A stretch of 64,000 nucleotides of DNA from Roseinatronobacter sp. S2 (GCF_029581395.1 NZ_CP121113.1:1360001-1424000); one strand, 5' to 3'; positions 18,401 through 25,504 are shown, counted from the first letter of the stretch. Notes: generated from the letters alone by a model not told the origin. Translations and numbers: made by a program.

Positions 18401-19369
18401 GGCCGCGACGGGGACATGCTGACAGGTTTTGAGGCGCCCGCGCCGGTGCAGGCGCTGTTTCTGGACCTGCCGCTGATCACCGGCGAGGAAGTGCCGCAAG
18501 CGCCGTGGCTGGCAGTGACCGCGCAGCCATGGGGCGGGGCGGTGGCAGTGCATCTTGCCGGGGCGGGGGGTGCGTTTCAGCTGGACGCGATGATCGGCGC
18601 GCCTGCGCGGGTGGGGATCACGCAAACTGCCCTTTTTGCCGCGCCCGCAGGGTTGTGGGATCGCGGCCCTGCGCTGCGGGTGCAGATGGTATCGGGCGCG
18701 TTGGAAACGCTTGCGCCGGAGGATGTGCTGTCGGGCGCGAACCTGATGGCCATAGGCACGGGTGCGGAGTGGGAGGTGTTCCAGTTTTCCGAGGCTGAAC
18801 TGGTGGCGCCCGACACCTATGACCTGCGCCTGCGGTTGCGCGGCCAGCAGGGCACGGACGGGGTGATGCCGCAGGTCTGGCCGGCAGGCGCGGTTGTGGT
18901 GATGGTGGACGACCGTCTGGCGCAGCTGGGCCTGCCGCTGGATGCGCTGGGGCTGGAGCGGACCTACAGGATTGGCCCTGCCAGCCGCCCGCTGACTGAT
19001 TCCAGCCATCGTGACCAAAGCGTTGTGTTCGCGGGCGTGGGGCTGCGGCCCTACCGGCCCGTGCATCTGCGCGCACAGGTGCAGGCAGGGGGCGATGTGG
19101 CACTTAGTTGGGTACGGCGCACGCGGCGTGGCGGGGATGGCTGGGGCGTGGCGGATGTGGCGCTGTCGGAGGTGGCGGAACGCTATGTGGTGCGCGTGGT
19201 GCAGGGCGGGCAGGTGCTGCGCGAACAGGTGGTGGACAGCCCCGCGTGGGCCTACGCACTGGCCGCGCAGCAGGCCGACGGGGCAGGTGCGTCATTCGGG
19301 GTCGAGGTGGCGCAACTGTCGGATGTGGTGGGGCCGGGGCCATTTGCGCGGCTGGATGTCACCCTATGA
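15419..19369 (+). CDS. GTA g15, host-specificity 'megatron' tail-tip protein
   Basis: At 1316 residues this is the largest gene of the cluster. An N-terminal glycine-rich hydrophobic stretch (1-45) precedes hub-binding domains. A GTA TIM-barrel glycosidase-like domain follows (about 430-740; segments DAFCIGSEMRAL, YAADWSEYFGY and FWFTEYGCAAIDRGTNQPN), then tail-protein beta domains (about 770-960) and C-terminal immunoglobulin-like or receptor-binding segments (FAGVGLRPYRPVHLRA, then LSWVRRTR). It forms the iris-like tail tip that contacts the recipient cell. The GGAG at 15406-15409 supports this start. The frame is intact from end to end. Confidence 0.94.
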   Translation: MATIVLAAAGAAIGSGFGGAVFGLSGMVIGRAVGATMGRMIDQRLMGGAGGGSQLIEGGRIERLRLTGASDGTPVAQVWGRVRLGGQVIWASDFVERRRTSGGGGGGSKSPPEPTVRTYSYSVSLAVALCEGPILGVGRIWADGQEITPADLNLRIYIGGEDQLPDPLIDAVQGAGHAPAYRGIAYVVIEDLALGAYGNRVPQFSFEVIRATPAPDPQSAPQTLADHLRAVALMPGSGDFALSTTPVYTHKGPALLNQPKEVPENLNSPTGRVDLLASLDGLARELPNCGSSLLIVSWFGDDLRAGSCRVEPKVEYSNRVAPAAPWVVAGRTAAQTPQVPRVDGRPVYGGTPSDASVRQAIAALKARGQKVVYYPFILMDILPGNTLPDPWSDASTQPHLPWRGRITTSKAPGESGSPDGTADAAAEVAAFFGTAQASDFTISDGSVSYSGPLEWRYRRFILHQAALCAAAGGVDAFCIGSEMRALTQIRGADNSFPAVAALIALAADVRAILGPDVKLTYAADWSEYFGYITAGGDRFFHLDPLWADDNIDFIGIDNYMPLSDWRDGTDHLDAHWGDVHNLDYLKANVAGGEGYDWYYASDTDRAAQNRTPIVDASDWGEDWIWRTKDLAGWWGNDHHDRVNGVRSAQPTAWVPRSKPFWFTEYGCAAIDRGTNQPNVFVDPKSSESALPYFSRGWRDDAIQMQYFRAMGDYWADPAHNPVSELYNGPMVDMSRAHAWAWDARPYPWFPGNRTLWSDGANWALGHWLTGRATGQPLDAVIAAICAAAGMPHVDVTRVHGVVRGFAAPSTDSARAMVQSLMLAYGVDVAERDGKLVFAMRHARPQARLTRDDLVQGQGGDLTLVRAPQADLTGRIRLGYVEEGADFDLRLAEAAFPDDSALRAAGSDLPLVMTAGEAQLIVQRWLAESRVARDTARFALPPSSALGAGDVVALDTDDGTDAVSGLWRIDRAIVSDAREVEATRVEPGLYGWGDTGRDGDMLTGFEAPAPVQALFLDLPLITGEEVPQAPWLAVTAQPWGGAVAVHLAGAGGAFQLDAMIGAPARVGITQTALFAAPAGLWDRGPALRVQMVSGALETLAPEDVLSGANLMAIGTGAEWEVFQFSEAELVAPDTYDLRLRLRGQQGTDGVMPQVWPAGAVVVMVDDRLAQLGLPLDALGLERTYRIGPASRPLTDSSHRDQSVVFAGVGLRPYRPVHLRAQVQAGGDVALSWVRRTRRGGDGWGVADVALSEVAERYVVRVVQGGQVLREQVVDSPAWAYALAAQQADGAGASFGVEVAQLSDVVGPGPFARLDVTL

Positions 19370-19378
19370 GGGGATGTT

Positions 19379-19469
19379 GCCCTCCGGCCCGCGCGCAGAT
19401 GGCCCACCCGCCCGCCCCGCTGTGGCACATGCGTGCCACAGCTTGCCATCCGCGCGCGGGCCGGAGGGC
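19379..19469 (+). repeat. Nested palindromic structured element A
   Basis: It begins nine bases after the g15 stop. Arms 19379-19403 and 19445-19469 pair over 24 of 25 positions; inside lie a C-rich 15-base unpaired strand (19404-19418), a perfect 10-bp stem (19419-19428 with 19433-19442) with loop ATGC, and a TT bulge. Element B (19860-19952) has the same architecture in reverse orientation with different but compensating stem bases. There is no T-run, so a simple terminator is not supported. Confidence 0.8.
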
Positions 19470-19499
19470 TGTGCGGGCTGGATCGGTGCGCGGGCCTGA

Positions 19500-19856
19500 A
19501 TGATGCGCGAGATCACCCATGGCGATATTTGCGCCGCCGCGCGTGTGCTGATGGCCCGTCCGCGCGACAGCTGGCCCCGCGTCATGGCCGCATTGCTGGC
19601 GCACGCGCATTGCGCGGATTGCTACCGCAAGCGCTGCGGCAAGGTGCATCCGCAACTTGGCAACGGGACATTGATGGCCGCAGCGCTTGCATGTCATCCG
19701 GTGGCGTGTCCGCGCCCGTCGGACAGGGCCTATCTGGACGCCATTGGTGCTGCAATCGGGGCCGTGCTGGACTGGCGCGCGGGGCGGCGGAGGCCGGTTT
19801 TGCGCGTTCTGGATAGGCGAATCAACGGGGCACAGGCGCGCAAACGCGACATCTGA
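19500..19856 (+). CDS. Conserved-looking 118-residue protein of unknown function after g15
   Basis: A 118-residue helical protein lying between the two palindromic elements, on the GTA strand. It has a Cys/His-rich middle (HAHCADCYRKRCGKVHP) and a basic C-terminus (GAQARKRDI). I recall an unnamed family at a similar place near rhodobacterial GTAs but cannot assign a function. The frame and codon use look real: third positions are GC-rich and there is no competing frame of equal length. A structural role in the particle or a regulatory role are both possible; neither is shown. Confidence 0.6.
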   Translation: MMREITHGDICAAARVLMARPRDSWPRVMAALLAHAHCADCYRKRCGKVHPQLGNGTLMAAALACHPVACPRPSDRAYLDAIGAAIGAVLDWRAGRRRPVLRVLDRRINGAQARKRDI

Positions 19857-19859
19857 TCC

Positions 19860-19952
19860 GGCCTTGCCTGCGCCCGCAGATGGCAAGCTGCACTGCGCAA
19901 TGCAGTGCAGCGGGGTTGGGCGGGCGGGCCATCTGCGGGCGCAGGCAGGGCC
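19860..19952 (-). repeat. Nested palindromic structured element B (inverted relative to A)
   Basis: It begins four bases after the stop of the 118-residue gene. Arms 19860-19884 and 19928-19952 pair over all 25 positions (one T.G pair); an inner 10-bp stem pairs 19887-19896 with 19902-19911. The unpaired strand is G-rich here (19912-19927), C-rich when read on the minus strand. On that strand it shares GCAGATGGC and AGCTTGCCAT with element A, while about 14 stem positions differ, nearly all compensated. Confidence 0.8.
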
Positions 19953-20004
19953 AGCGTGCAAATTTCCGCTTTTCCCTGCGCGCGCCCGCGCCTATACCGC
20001 GCCC

Positions 20005-21822
20005 ATGGCACAAGCACCCCTTCTTCAGTTATCCGGCATTTCCCTGACATTCGGCGGCGACCCCGTTTTTGACGGGCTTGACCTTGTGGTCCAGTCCGGG
20101 GACCGCGTGGCGCTGGTCGGGCGCAACGGGTCGGGAAAATCCACCCTTCTGAAAGTCATGGCCGGTCTGGCAGAGGTTGATCGCGGCGCGCGCGCCCTCT
20201 CGCCCGGTGTGTCGGTGGGCTATATGGAGCAGGACCCCGATTTTGCGGGATTTGCCACTTTGGGCGCATATGCCACGCAGGCTTTGGACCCGGCCGAGCA
20301 TTACAAGGTTGAAATGGCCGCCGAAGGGCTGGATTTCGACCCCGATCTGGACCCCGCGCTTGCATCTGGCGGCGAGCGGCGCCGCGCGGCACTGGCGAAG
20401 CTGCTGGCCGAAGCGCCCGAGTTGATGCTGCTGGACGAGCCGACCAACCATCTGGATATTTCCGCCATCGGCTGGCTGGAAGCGCGGCTGCGCGAAACCC
20501 GCGCGGCGTTTGTGCTGATCAGCCATGACCGCGCCTTTTTGCGCAGTCTGACGCGCGCCACGCTATGGGTGGATCGCGGGCAGGTGCGCCGCCGCGAATC
20601 CGGTTTTGACGGGTTCGAGGACTGGCGCGACAAGATATGGGCTGATGAGGATGACGCGCGCCACAAGCTGAACCGCAAGATCAAGGCCGAAGCACGCTGG
20701 GCGGTCGAAGGGATCAGCGCGCGGCGCAAGCGCAATCAGGGGCGTGTGCGTGCGCTGGCGGCCCTGCGCGATGAACGCGCCAGCCAGATCAAGCGGCAGG
20801 GCGTGGCCGCGATGGCGCTGGAAACTGCCGCGCCGTCGGGCAAGCTGGTGGCCGAGCTGGAGGGCGTGAACAAATCCTATGACGGGCGGGTGATCCTGCG
20901 CGATTTTTCGTTGCGCGTCATGCGCGGGGAACGTGTGGCCTTTGTCGGTCCCAATGGCGTGGGCAAGACCACGCTTTTGCGCCTGATCACCGGCGCGGAA
21001 GAGGCCGACAGCGGCACCATCCGGCGCGGCACCAATCTGGAAACGGCGATATTTGACCAAAGCCGCGCGCAACTGGACCCCAATGCCAGCCTGTGGGAGA
21101 ACCTGACGGGCGATCCGCTGATGCGCGTGTCCGGTCAGGCCGATCAGGTGATGGTGCGCGGCACGCCCAAGCATGTGGTGGGCTATCTGAAGGAATTTCT
21201 GTTCGATGAAGCGCAGGCGCGCGCGCCGGTGCGGTCCCTGTCGGGCGGCGAAAAGGCGCGGTTGTTGCTGGCGCGGATCATGGCGCAACCGGCCAACCTG
21301 CTGGTGCTGGATGAACCGACCAATGATCTGGATGTGGAAACGCTGGATCTGTTGCAGGATTTGCTGGGCGATTTTGACGGCACCGTGCTGTTGGTCAGCC
21401 ATGACCGCGATTTCATCGACCGCGTGGCCAGCACGACACTGGTGTTTGAAGGCGAGGGGCGGGTGACGGCCTATGCCGGTGGCTGGTCCGATTACATGGC
21501 GCAGCGCCCTGATGATGCCCGCGCGACCGGCGCTGCGCCACCGGCGGGCGGCACACAGAAGGGCAAGTCCCGCGCCAAGCAGACGCAAAGCAAACCCGCG
21601 CTAAGCTATACAGAGTCTTACCGGCTGGAAAAGCTGCCTGCGGAAATTGCGCGACTGGAAGCCGAGATTGCAAAACTGACAGACTTGCTGTCCGATCCCG
21701 CCCTTTTTACCCGCGAGCCGTTGAAATTTCGCAAGGCCACCGAAGCGCTGAATGAACGCCAGACCAAGCTGTCCGCGGCCGAGGAAGAATGGCTTGCACT
21801 GGCGGAAAAATCCGAAGGGTAG
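20005..21822 (+). CDS. ABC-F family ATPase (Uup-like)
   Basis: A 605-residue soluble protein with two ABC domains and no membrane part. Domain 1 has Walker A GRNGSGKST (39-47), signature SGGER (121-125) and LLDEPTNHLD (142-151). A charged linker follows (about 200-265). Domain 2 has Walker A GPNGVGKTT (315-323), signature SGGEKAR and LVLDEPTNDLD. A C-terminal Lys/Glu coiled coil (about 535-605) suggests the Uup branch, which acts on the ribosome or branched DNA. The start at 20005 gives MAQAPLLQLSG; the upstream open frame runs through element B and is not coding. Confidence 0.92.
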   Translation: MAQAPLLQLSGISLTFGGDPVFDGLDLVVQSGDRVALVGRNGSGKSTLLKVMAGLAEVDRGARALSPGVSVGYMEQDPDFAGFATLGAYATQALDPAEHYKVEMAAEGLDFDPDLDPALASGGERRRAALAKLLAEAPELMLLDEPTNHLDISAIGWLEARLRETRAAFVLISHDRAFLRSLTRATLWVDRGQVRRRESGFDGFEDWRDKIWADEDDARHKLNRKIKAEARWAVEGISARRKRNQGRVRALAALRDERASQIKRQGVAAMALETAAPSGKLVAELEGVNKSYDGRVILRDFSLRVMRGERVAFVGPNGVGKTTLLRLITGAEEADSGTIRRGTNLETAIFDQSRAQLDPNASLWENLTGDPLMRVSGQADQVMVRGTPKHVVGYLKEFLFDEAQARAPVRSLSGGEKARLLLARIMAQPANLLVLDEPTNDLDVETLDLLQDLLGDFDGTVLLVSHDRDFIDRVASTTLVFEGEGRVTAYAGGWSDYMAQRPDDARATGAAPPAGGTQKGKSRAKQTQSKPALSYTESYRLEKLPAEIARLEAEIAKLTDLLSDPALFTREPLKFRKATEALNERQTKLSAAEEEWLALAEKSEG

Positions 21823-21952
21823 GCGACGCCCCGCTTTTTGCCCTTTTCCGGCCCTTCCGGCACAGAGTGATCGGGGTGTAGCCGCCCTGCCGCCGATCAT
21901 GCCGCCAGCGGCGTGAAGGTGGTGGTTGGCGCATCACTGCGGGCCCTTCTGT

Positions 21953-22438
21953 TCAGTCGCCCTGATATGCGGCCCCCACATGCCCGGCAGCCGCCATCGC
22001 CTGCGATGTGGCGTCAAGGGCTGCGTGCAGGGCTGCGGCGGTATCGGTCCCAAGTGCCGCGACAATCTCTCCATGTGCCTGTTTCCAATAGGGCAGCGCA
22101 TTGGCCAGCCTTGTTTTGCCCGCCTCTGTCAACCGCGCAACCCGCACGCGCCGGTCAGTTTCACTGCGGCCAATCGTGACAAGACCCGCTTTTTCCAGCG
22201 CGCGCAGATTGCGGGTAAGGGTCGATATTTCCAGCGCAAGCCCTTCGGACAGGCGCCCCATTGGCTGCGCGCCATCCGGCCCCAATGTGATGGCATTCAT
22301 CAGCGTCACCTGCGTGGCCTGCAACCCGGTGGGGCGCAAGGCGGCGTCATAGGCCCGTGTGATTGCCCGCGCCGCACGCCGGGCGCGAAAGCACAGGCAG
22401 TCGGCGGCCATGATCCGCGCCGCGTCAAGGTGGTCCAT
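21953..22438 (-). CDS. MarR-family transcriptional regulator
   Basis: A 161-residue winged-helix repressor. The N-terminal helix carries two Cys (CLCFRARRAARAI), the recognition region is MGRLSEGLALEISTLTRNLRALEKAGLV, and the wing is SETDRRVRVARLTEAG. The Cys pair near residues 14-16 might sense oxidants, as in OhrR-type members, but this is inference. It starts divergently from a promoter region with a near-perfect palindrome at 22494-22507, which probably serves for autoregulation. Confidence 0.88.
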   Translation of the reverse strand: MDHLDAARIMAADCLCFRARRAARAITRAYDAALRPTGLQATQVTLMNAITLGPDGAQPMGRLSEGLALEISTLTRNLRALEKAGLVTIGRSETDRRVRVARLTEAGKTRLANALPYWKQAHGEIVAALGTDTAAALHAALDATSQAMAAAGHVGAAYQGD

Positions 22439-22493
22439 TGTTCAGCCCGTCATTCCTGTCATGTGTCTTGCCTCATGTGATGTATGTCATAAA

Positions 22494-22507
22494 CTTGTAT
22501 ATGCAAG
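22494..22507. promoter_or_regulatory. Putative MarR operator palindrome
   Basis: The 14-base near-palindrome CTTGTATATGCAAG (12 of 14 positions symmetric) lies 56 bases upstream of the MarR start codon. Its length and AT-rich centre are typical of MarR dimer sites. It could control the regulator, the rightward genes, or both. Confidence 0.5.
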
Positions 22508-22645
22508 AGAGTTCTGATATTCAAGTCAAAGAGATGTTCCGGATGAGCTGTGACCGCGTGCCCGCAATGTGTCCAGCCACAAACTGCCACGGTGGGGCCG
22601 CAAGTTCAATTTGCCGCGCGCCCCCAGACCAGAAGGAGTCAGCCC

Positions 22646-22729
22646 ATGCCCAGCATTCATGCGCATGTTCCCACAGCAAGACACGCGTATACTGACGGTT
22701 TTTTGCGGGTTGCGGGGCGGGTAATATGA
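22646..22729 (+). CDS. 27-residue ORF coupled to the PhnB-like gene; possible DUF2218 remnant
   Basis: A short frame starting MPSIHAHVPTARHAY with a strong AAGGAG site eleven bases upstream. Its stop overlaps the next ATG as ATGA (22726-22729), so its translation would feed ribosomes into the PhnB-like gene. The N-terminal wording resembles DUF2218 proteins, so it may be the truncated start of such a gene; alternatively it is a leader peptide. No database check was possible. Confidence 0.35.
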   Translation: MPSIHAHVPTARHAYTDGFLRVAGRVI

Positions 22730-23619
22730 CTGGCCAGAAGATCATCCCGCATCTGTGGTTCGACAGCGCCGCCGAAGCGGCTGCCACGCTTTACACATCG
22801 CTGCTGCCCGGATCGGGTATTGGCACGGTCAGCCGTTATGGTAAGGCCGGTATTGAGGTTCATGGCCAGCGAGAGGGCACGGCGATGAACGTCCAGATGC
22901 ACCTGGGCGGGCAGCCCATGTTGGCGCTGAATGGCGGGCCGCGGTTTCGCCCGACACCGGCAGTGTCATATTTCCTGAATATCAACGACCGTGCAGCCCT
23001 TGATCGCGCTTGGCAAGAACTTGGCGCGGGCGGGCAGGTCCACATGCCGCTTGATGCCTATCCCTGGGCGCCGCGCTATGGCTGGCTTGATGACCGCTGG
23101 GGGGTGTCGTGGCAACTGGCCCTTGGGGACCCCGCGCAGACCGGCGGGCAGGTGATGACGCCAATGCTGCTGTTCACCGGCGCGCAGGCCGGACAGGCAG
23201 AGGCGGCGCTGGCGCAGTACACAAGCATCTTCCCAAAGTCCGGCGTTGAGGGGATTCTGCGGCATGACGGGTCGGGCGCGGACCCCGAAGGGACAGTGAT
23301 GCACGCGCAGTTCCAGCTTGCGGGCCAGACCTTCATGACAGGCGACAGCGCGCTGCCGCATGCCTATACCTTTACTGAAGCGAATTCCTTTGTCGTGTTC
23401 TGCGAGGATCAGGCCGAGATCGACCATTACTGGCACGCGCTGTCATTCGTGCCAGAGGCCGAGCGCTGCGGCTGGCTGAAGGACCGCTTCGGCCTGTCAT
23501 GGCAGATTATCCCCCGCCATCTGCCGCAATTGCTGTCGTCGCCCGACCCGAAGGCCATGGAAACCTTTCTTGGTATGGGACGGATCGACATTGCCGCCCT
23601 TGAACGCGCGGCGAAATGA
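22726..23619 (+). CDS. Two-domain PhnB-like (VOC fold) protein
   Basis: A 297-residue protein made of two PhnB/3-demethylubiquinone-like glyoxalase-fold repeats. Repeat 1 (about 1-140) begins KIIPHLWFDSAAEAAATLYTSLLP and includes YGWLDDRWGVSWQLAL; repeat 2 (about 145-290) begins VMTPMLLFTGAQ and includes GWLKDRFGLSWQIIPRHL. The biochemical role of this family is not defined. It overlaps the next gene by ATGA and probably forms an operon with the AlkD-like gene. Confidence 0.85.
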   Translation: MTGQKIIPHLWFDSAAEAAATLYTSLLPGSGIGTVSRYGKAGIEVHGQREGTAMNVQMHLGGQPMLALNGGPRFRPTPAVSYFLNINDRAALDRAWQELGAGGQVHMPLDAYPWAPRYGWLDDRWGVSWQLALGDPAQTGGQVMTPMLLFTGAQAGQAEAALAQYTSIFPKSGVEGILRHDGSGADPEGTVMHAQFQLAGQTFMTGDSALPHAYTFTEANSFVVFCEDQAEIDHYWHALSFVPEAERCGWLKDRFGLSWQIIPRHLPQLLSSPDPKAMETFLGMGRIDIAALERAAK

Positions 23620-24293
23620 GCGGCGCGGCGCGTGCGGATACGACACCGCTGACACTGGCGGGGGTCAGGGACTGGCTGGCGGCCAGTGCATCCGACACGG
23701 AACGGCAGAAGCTGCGGCGCTACGGCATCCCGAACGACCGTGCCATGGGCGTTGCCATGGGGCAGATGCTGGCCTTCGCGCGCAAGCGCCCGAAAGACCC
23801 CGCACTTGCCGCCGCACTCTGGGCTGATGGCGGGTATGAGATGCGCACGCTGGCGCTGCTGCTGGACGACCCCGCCACGCTGACGCTGCCGCGCATGGAT
23901 GCGATGGTGGCCGAATTCGACAATTGGGCCATATGCGACACCGCCTGCTTTCGCCTGTTCGACAAGACACCGGAGGCGTGGCAGGCCGTGCCCCGCTGGG
24001 CGGCGTCTGATCGGCTTTATACACGGCGGGCGGGTTTTGCGCTGGTCTGGGGGCTGTCGGTTCATGACAAGCAGGCCGGCGACCCGCCGTTTCTGGAGGC
24101 GCTGGCATTGGCGGAAACCTGCGCCGATGATGCGCGCCCGCATGTCAGCAAGGCCATTTCGATGGCGGTGCGCGCCACCGGCAAGCGCAATTCCGCATTG
24201 CGCAGCGCGGCACTGGACTGGGCCGATCGCATGGGGCCGCAGGGCCAAACCGAAGCGCGGCTTGCGCGCGAGGTGCGGCGCGCACTGGAATGA
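23616..24293 (+). CDS. AlkD-like DNA alkylation repair protein
   Basis: A 225-residue all-helical HEAT-repeat protein of the DNA alkylation repair (AlkC/AlkD) superfamily, whose characterised members excise alkylated bases without base flipping. Family features: MGQMLAFARKRPKD (about 45-60), LWADGGYEMRTLALLLDDP (about 68-86) and FDNWAICDTACFRLFDKTP (about 102-120), followed by ALVWGLSVHDK. The start codon overlaps the upstream stop (ATGA), so it is translationally coupled to the PhnB-like gene. Its exact substrate is not known. Confidence 0.82.
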   Translation: MSGAARADTTPLTLAGVRDWLAASASDTERQKLRRYGIPNDRAMGVAMGQMLAFARKRPKDPALAAALWADGGYEMRTLALLLDDPATLTLPRMDAMVAEFDNWAICDTACFRLFDKTPEAWQAVPRWAASDRLYTRRAGFALVWGLSVHDKQAGDPPFLEALALAETCADDARPHVSKAISMAVRATGKRNSALRSAALDWADRMGPQGQTEARLAREVRRALE

Positions 24294-24466
24294 GGCGCGT
24301 TGCCCGCCGGGATGATCTGTAGGGACAATCGACGATTGATCGTTGGGCCGGGCGGGCATGCCTGCGCTAAATCCTGCGCCTGCACTTATGCCCTTGCGGC
24401 AGTGCTGACACCTGTCGTGACATCTGTTGGCGCATAGACTTCCTGACGGGTCTTTCCTGTTCCGAA

Positions 24467-24510
24467 TTGTCATCAAACCTTCATGCAGGTGTCACCCTGC
24501 TGTCATCAGG
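24467..24510 (+). promoter_or_regulatory. Double Pho box (four 11-base half-sites)
   Basis: Four TGTCAT-like half-sites follow one another at exact 11-base spacing: TTGTCATCAAA (24467), CCTTCATGCAG (24478), GTGTCACCCTG (24489) and CTGTCATCAGG (24500). This is the arrangement bound by PhoB dimers in tandem. The last half-site ends 46 bases before the phnD start, a position suited to activation under phosphate starvation. Confidence 0.8.
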
Positions 24511-24556
24511 GGGGGCTAGCTGCGTAGCCACAAACGTTACCTGAAAGGAACATGAC

Positions 24557-25504
24557 ATGACTGCACGGCTTCTCTCGACAGTGGCGCTTGGCCTTGCGAT
24601 GGCAGTGCCTGCGGGCGCTTTCAATCTTGACCCGCGCTTTACGGATGCAGATGGTGATCTGATAGCTGACATCCCGACCGACCCCAGCGAATGGGTTGAT
24701 CCGGCGGTTCTGGTCTTTGCCTATACCCCGGTCGAGGATCCGGCAGTGTATGAAGATGTCTGGGCCGAATTTCTGGACCACATGTCTGAAGTTACCGGCA
24801 AGCCAGTGCAGTTCTTTCCAGTTCAGTCCAACGCAGCCCAGCTTGAGGCAATGCGCGCGGGCCGGTTGCATATCGCAGCCATCAACACCGGATCGAACCC
24901 GATTGCCGTGGCCTGTGCCGGTTTCCGCCCCTTCACCATGATGGCCGCCGAGGATGGTTCTTTCGGGTATGAGATGGAAATCATCACCTATCCGGGGTCG
25001 GGCATCGAAGAGCTTGCAGACCTAGACGGGCGTCAACTGGCCTTCACGGCCGAGACATCAAATTCCGGCTTCAAGGCACCGCAAGCGCTGCTGGAAGCTG
25101 AATTCGGGCTGGTTGTCGACGAAAACTACACGCCTGCGTTTTCCGGCGCACATGACAACTCGATCCTTGGTGTGGCCAATCAGGACTATGACGCTGCCGC
25201 CATCGCCAATTCGGTTCTGACACGCATGGTCGCGCGCGATGTGGTCAGCCGTGATGATCTGGTCACGATCTATAAATCCGACACTTTTCCGACCTCGGGC
25301 TATGGCACGGTCTATAACCTGAATCCCGACTTGCAGGAAAAAATTCAGGAAGCTTTCTTCAGCTTTGAATGGGACGGCACCGGGCTGGAACGTGAATTTG
25401 GCGCACAGGGCGAAAGCCAGTTCATCCCGATCACGTTTCAGGAAAACTGGTCGGTTATCCGCCAGATCGATGCGGCAATGGGCGTGAGCTATACCTGCAA
25501 CTGA
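24557..25504 (+). CDS. phnD: Phosphonate ABC transporter, periplasmic binding protein PhnD
   Basis: A 315-residue periplasmic binding protein with a signal peptide (cleavage near PAGAFN, residue 20). It has the PhnD-family core: VLVFAYTPVEDPAVYEDVWAEF, GKPVQFFPVQSNAAQLEAM, HIAAINTGSNPIAVACAGF, and YPGSGIEELADLDGRQLAFT. It should capture phosphonate, phosphite or phosphate esters for the PhnCE transporter. The ATG at 24557 has AAGGAA six bases upstream; an ATG at 24552 runs straight into a stop. It is first in the phnDCEE operon, downstream of the Pho box. No C-P lyase genes are nearby. Confidence 0.92.
   Translation: MTARLLSTVALGLAMAVPAGAFNLDPRFTDADGDLIADIPTDPSEWVDPAVLVFAYTPVEDPAVYEDVWAEFLDHMSEVTGKPVQFFPVQSNAAQLEAMRAGRLHIAAINTGSNPIAVACAGFRPFTMMAAEDGSFGYEMEIITYPGSGIEELADLDGRQLAFTAETSNSGFKAPQALLEAEFGLVVDENYTPAFSGAHDNSILGVANQDYDAAAIANSVLTRMVARDVVSRDDLVTIYKSDTFPTSGYGTVYNLNPDLQEKIQEAFFSFEWDGTGLEREFGAQGESQFIPITFQENWSVIRQIDAAMGVSYTCN

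Larger units (their letters stand above)
5146..19369 (+). mobile_element. Gene transfer agent (RcGTA-type) structural gene cluster
   Basis: Fifteen or more genes in the same order and same strand as the Rhodobacter capsulatus GTA cluster (g1 to g15 including g3.5 and g10.1), spanning about 14.2 kb. All frames are intact, and many neighbours overlap as ATGA, indicating translational coupling. No integrase, repressor, replication, holin or endolysin gene flanks the block, which separates it from an active prophage. GTAs package random host DNA in small tailed particles. Three gaps inside the cluster are notable: 6776-6923 (before the portal), 8950-9041, and 10245-10457 (after the capsid gene). 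Confidence 0.95.

Noticed and set aside
16745..19066. A 773-codon open frame on the minus strand opposite GTA g15
   Set aside because: It is exactly antisense to an intact conserved gene, is His/Arg/Gln-rich with no domain pattern, and is explained by high GC at third codon positions.
5146..19369. Classification as an active prophage
   Set aside because: Gene content and order match GTAs; no integrase, repressor, replication, lysis or att-like repeats were seen at either end.
21863..21901. Inverted pair TGATCGG/CCGATCA after the ABC-F gene as a terminator
   Set aside because: The stem is only 7 bp with a long loop and no T-run, so it is too weak to call.
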